Below, piece by piece: positions 31,596 through 33,098 of a stretch of DNA of 33,098 nt (the first letter of the stretch is position 1; each line of letters opens with the position of its first letter). The notes under the pieces were generated by a model. It did no database searches and was not told the DNA's origin. It saw nothing but the letters and a program-made list of their open reading frames with translations. Origin of the DNA: Cyanobacteria bacterium UBA7753 (GTDB lineage Bacteria > Cyanobacteriota > Vampirovibrionia > Gastranaerophilales > Gastranaerophilaceae); the NCBI GenBank assembly GCA_002481545.1, contig DLEF01000051.1, positions 1 through 33,098 on the forward strand, read 5' to 3'. The translations under genes and the position numbers were made by a program.

Positions 31596-32087
31596 TTAAA
31601 ATTCCTCCAATTGTTTCCGTAAATCTTTAACTTGAGAAGTATAATATTCTATCCAAGTTTGTCCTGTTGTTTCATCTTTAACGGATGGTTCGCAAACAGC
31701 TCGGATACGTTTTAAATCAAGTTCAACTAATTTGCTCAAAATATCTGATTTTTTGTTTTGTTTTTCTTGTTTTTGCAAATATTTTTTATAGTCATCACTT
31801 TTTACGTAATCCGAATTTAAGACGTAACCTTTTTCAATATCTCCTATTGATTGGACAATACTGATATCTTTAGTTGCAATATTAACAATCTCTTGTCCCC
31901 TGTAATCTTTTACAATATTCCATTGGTCGTTTTTAAAAACGATAGTTTCATTTTTCTTATGGAAAGGCGGGGTTTTTGTAGTAGAATTTGCGGGATATAA
32001 AAACTCTCCCGCTCTTTTCGGGTTAGGCTGAGCGTTTTGTTCGCCTGTATATTCTCCGCTTATCTTATCGTAAATGTATATTTTCAT
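31596..32087 (-). CDS. Phage tail fibre assembly-like protein
   Basis: This 163-residue protein begins IYIYDKISGEYTGEQNAQPN, then AGEFLYPANSTTKTPPFHKK, ETIVFKNDQWNIVKDYRG: the pattern of fibre-associated proteins in which a short beta domain is followed by a helical tail. The rest is charged helix ending QVKDLRKQLEEF. AGGAG lies upstream of the ATG at 32087. It abuts the next gene exactly. Confidence 0.65.
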   Translation of the reverse strand: MKIYIYDKISGEYTGEQNAQPNPKRAGEFLYPANSTTKTPPFHKKNETIVFKNDQWNIVKDYRGQEIVNIATKDISIVQSIGDIEKGYVLNSDYVKSDDYKKYLQKQEKQNKKSDILSKLVELDLKRIRAVCEPSVKDETTGQTWIEYYTSQVKDLRKQLEEF

Positions 32088-32102
32088 AATAAAATCTCCT
32101 AA

Positions 32103-32747
32103 TTAGTATTTAATTAAATAATTGACAACTAACGCAGGTGGCTGAACAGTCTTGCAATCATTGTTGTATATGGCGCTGCAGTTTGATGCGTCAAATTGAA
32201 TATTTCTTTGTTGCAAAGTTTGATCAACCCCGCTTTTCTTCCAGTTTGAGGAAGATACAGCTTTGAACACTCCCGAAATGCCACTGCCATATGTACATAA
32301 ATGATTGATTCTGCCTGTTATGTTCGGTAGTTTTGCTTCCAGCTCCTGACCGAGAGTTGAGGTTGAAGATGTTCCCCACAATACTCTGTCTCTTAAATCA
32401 GGCAGTTTAAACAGAGTACTGTCCGAGCTTGTGTATAATTTCCCGATGACATTGTATAAATCTTCAAAATCCGAAACCTTGACTTCCGAGCCGTCGCAGA
32501 GTAAAAAACCGCTCGGGATATCCGAACTTAGTGTCGGGACAATCATTCCTGTTTGGATAAAGCTCGTTTTATAGGTCAATAATTGTTCTACGTTTTGGCT
32601 TAATGTTTGTACGGTAGATGAGAAACCTGCGGTTTTATCCGTAATCGTTCCCTTTAGACTTTCAATCAAATCTTCAAGATAATTGAAATTGTTATTCATA
32701 TCGGAAGATGATGCGATTGAGCCGTATTCTATTTTTATTAAACTCAT
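32103..32747 (-). CDS. Tail collar-domain protein
   Basis: In this 214-residue protein a phage collar domain is visible at about 66-125: TGMIVPTLSSDIPSGFLLCD, then DFEDLYNVIG and FKLPDLRDRVLWGTSS. This is the classical GWLLCDG...LPDLRGRF pattern. A helical stalk precedes it. The C-terminus (QPPALVVNYLIKY) matches the usual end of collar-type fibre tips. AAAGGA lies upstream of the ATG at 32747. It probably forms the tip of a short tail fibre. Confidence 0.88.
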   Translation of the reverse strand: MSLIKIEYGSIASSSDMNNNFNYLEDLIESLKGTITDKTAGFSSTVQTLSQNVEQLLTYKTSFIQTGMIVPTLSSDIPSGFLLCDGSEVKVSDFEDLYNVIGKLYTSSDSTLFKLPDLRDRVLWGTSSTSTLGQELEAKLPNITGRINHLCTYGSGISGVFKAVSSSNWKKSGVDQTLQQRNIQFDASNCSAIYNNDCKTVQPPALVVNYLIKY

Positions 32748-32749
32748 AC

Positions 32750-32989
32750 TTATTCCTTTCTGTTGATAATTACATCGTAGATTTTATCAACTTTTTTCTG
32801 TACGTCTGAAATTTGCCCTTTTAGGTTTAGCGACTCTTCTTTTGTCATGTATTTCTGAGATACACTTTCCAATATTTGCCTGTGCTGTATTTCCAACTCT
32901 TGCGGAGTTACAAACAGGTTGTATTGAAAAAACATAACAAAAACCGCCAAAATGACAGGGGCATATTTCGTCATAATTTCTTTGTCCAT
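32750..32989 (-). CDS. Small single-TM phage protein
   Basis: This 79-residue protein has one hydrophobic helix near the N-terminus (YAPVILAVFVMFFQYNLFV) and a charged coiled-coil tail (SLNLKGQISDVQKKVDKIYD). AAGGAG precedes the ATG. It could be a holin-like or membrane-anchored phage protein, but the class cannot be assigned. A GAGGG/CCCTC hairpin (33002-33016) sits just upstream of its ribosome site. Confidence 0.65.
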   Translation of the reverse strand: MDKEIMTKYAPVILAVFVMFFQYNLFVTPQELEIQHRQILESVSQKYMTKEESLNLKGQISDVQKKVDKIYDVIINRKE

Positions 32990-33077
32990 AATTTTCTCCT
33001 TGAGGGCGTAACCCTCATTTCTTTCTCTTTTCCCGATTTTTTCAATATACTGATATTAAAAATTCATAATTATAGAA

Positions 33078-33096
33078 GGGTGCAATTTTTTGCACC
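33078..33096. repeat. GTAG-type REP-like hairpin at the window edge
   Basis: GGGTGCAATTTTTTGCACC, the same core as at 8641 and 18511. Host-type REP DNA directly behind the phage cassette suggests the cassette may stop here. Confidence 0.65.
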
Positions 33097-33098
33097 AA

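Noticed and set aside
1..33098. CRISPR array
   Set aside because: The repeats are dispersed singly between genes with no regular spacing of repeats and spacers, and no cas genes are present.

Overview
The window looks like a contig from an AT-rich, fermentative, gut-type bacterium. The best guess is a Gastranaerophilales / Melainabacteria (non-photosynthetic cyanobacterial) genome. This is inference. It rests on the mix of a complete minC-minD-minE operon, mini-RNase III, a SpoIID-type enzyme, pyruvate formate-lyase, low GC, and intergenic gaps crowded with short repeats. A Firmicute is the main alternative. No rRNA or ribosomal protein marker is present to settle it.

Layout. 1-6400 carries a small three-repeat protein, a zinc-ribbon membrane protein on the minus strand, a divergent GH77 4-alpha-glucanotransferase, and a pyruvate formate-lyase encoded as two ORFs: a 707-aa catalytic part and a 78-aa glycyl-radical part. 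6700-8505 is a minus-strand operon: an unrecognised protein with two FGFWG-like motifs, a short BadF/HgdC-type activase, and a YraN-family protein. 8933-10412 holds a lipoprotein and a zeta-toxin-like ATPase with a small coupled partner. 10826-13212 is ribH-murQ-gpsA and 13565-16309 is minC-minD-minE, both on the minus strand. MinC has a roughly 215-aa acidic linker and MinE a roughly 100-aa Asp/Glu tail. A tRNA-Val(GAC) with an unusual C33, and with a leader complementary to its own D-arm, follows at 16502-16577. Then come a SpoIID-like enzyme and HU.

18546-25432 is a defence-type island: an Eco57I-like DNA methyltransferase and a PLD-nuclease/SNF2 helicase on the minus strand, with a divergent XRE regulator. 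It resembles a type ISP restriction enzyme split into two polypeptides. 25767-28258 holds a lytic transglycosylase, an orphan sugar-ABC permease, a small XRE regulator and mini-RNase III. 28335-32989 is a minus-strand phage cassette: TM protein, collar-domain tail protein, fibre-assembly-like protein, small protein, tail fibre, small protein, TerL. No capsid, portal or integrase is visible.

Two genome-wide styles recur. First, hairpin repeats with a GTAG/CTAC foot and variable stems (REP-like), together with several other repeat families, fill nearly every intergenic gap. Second, at least five genes (starts at 8505, 9633, 27414, 27713, 27893) have a -10 hexamer ending 6-7 nt before the ATG and no Shine-Dalgarno sequence, which suggests leaderless mRNAs.
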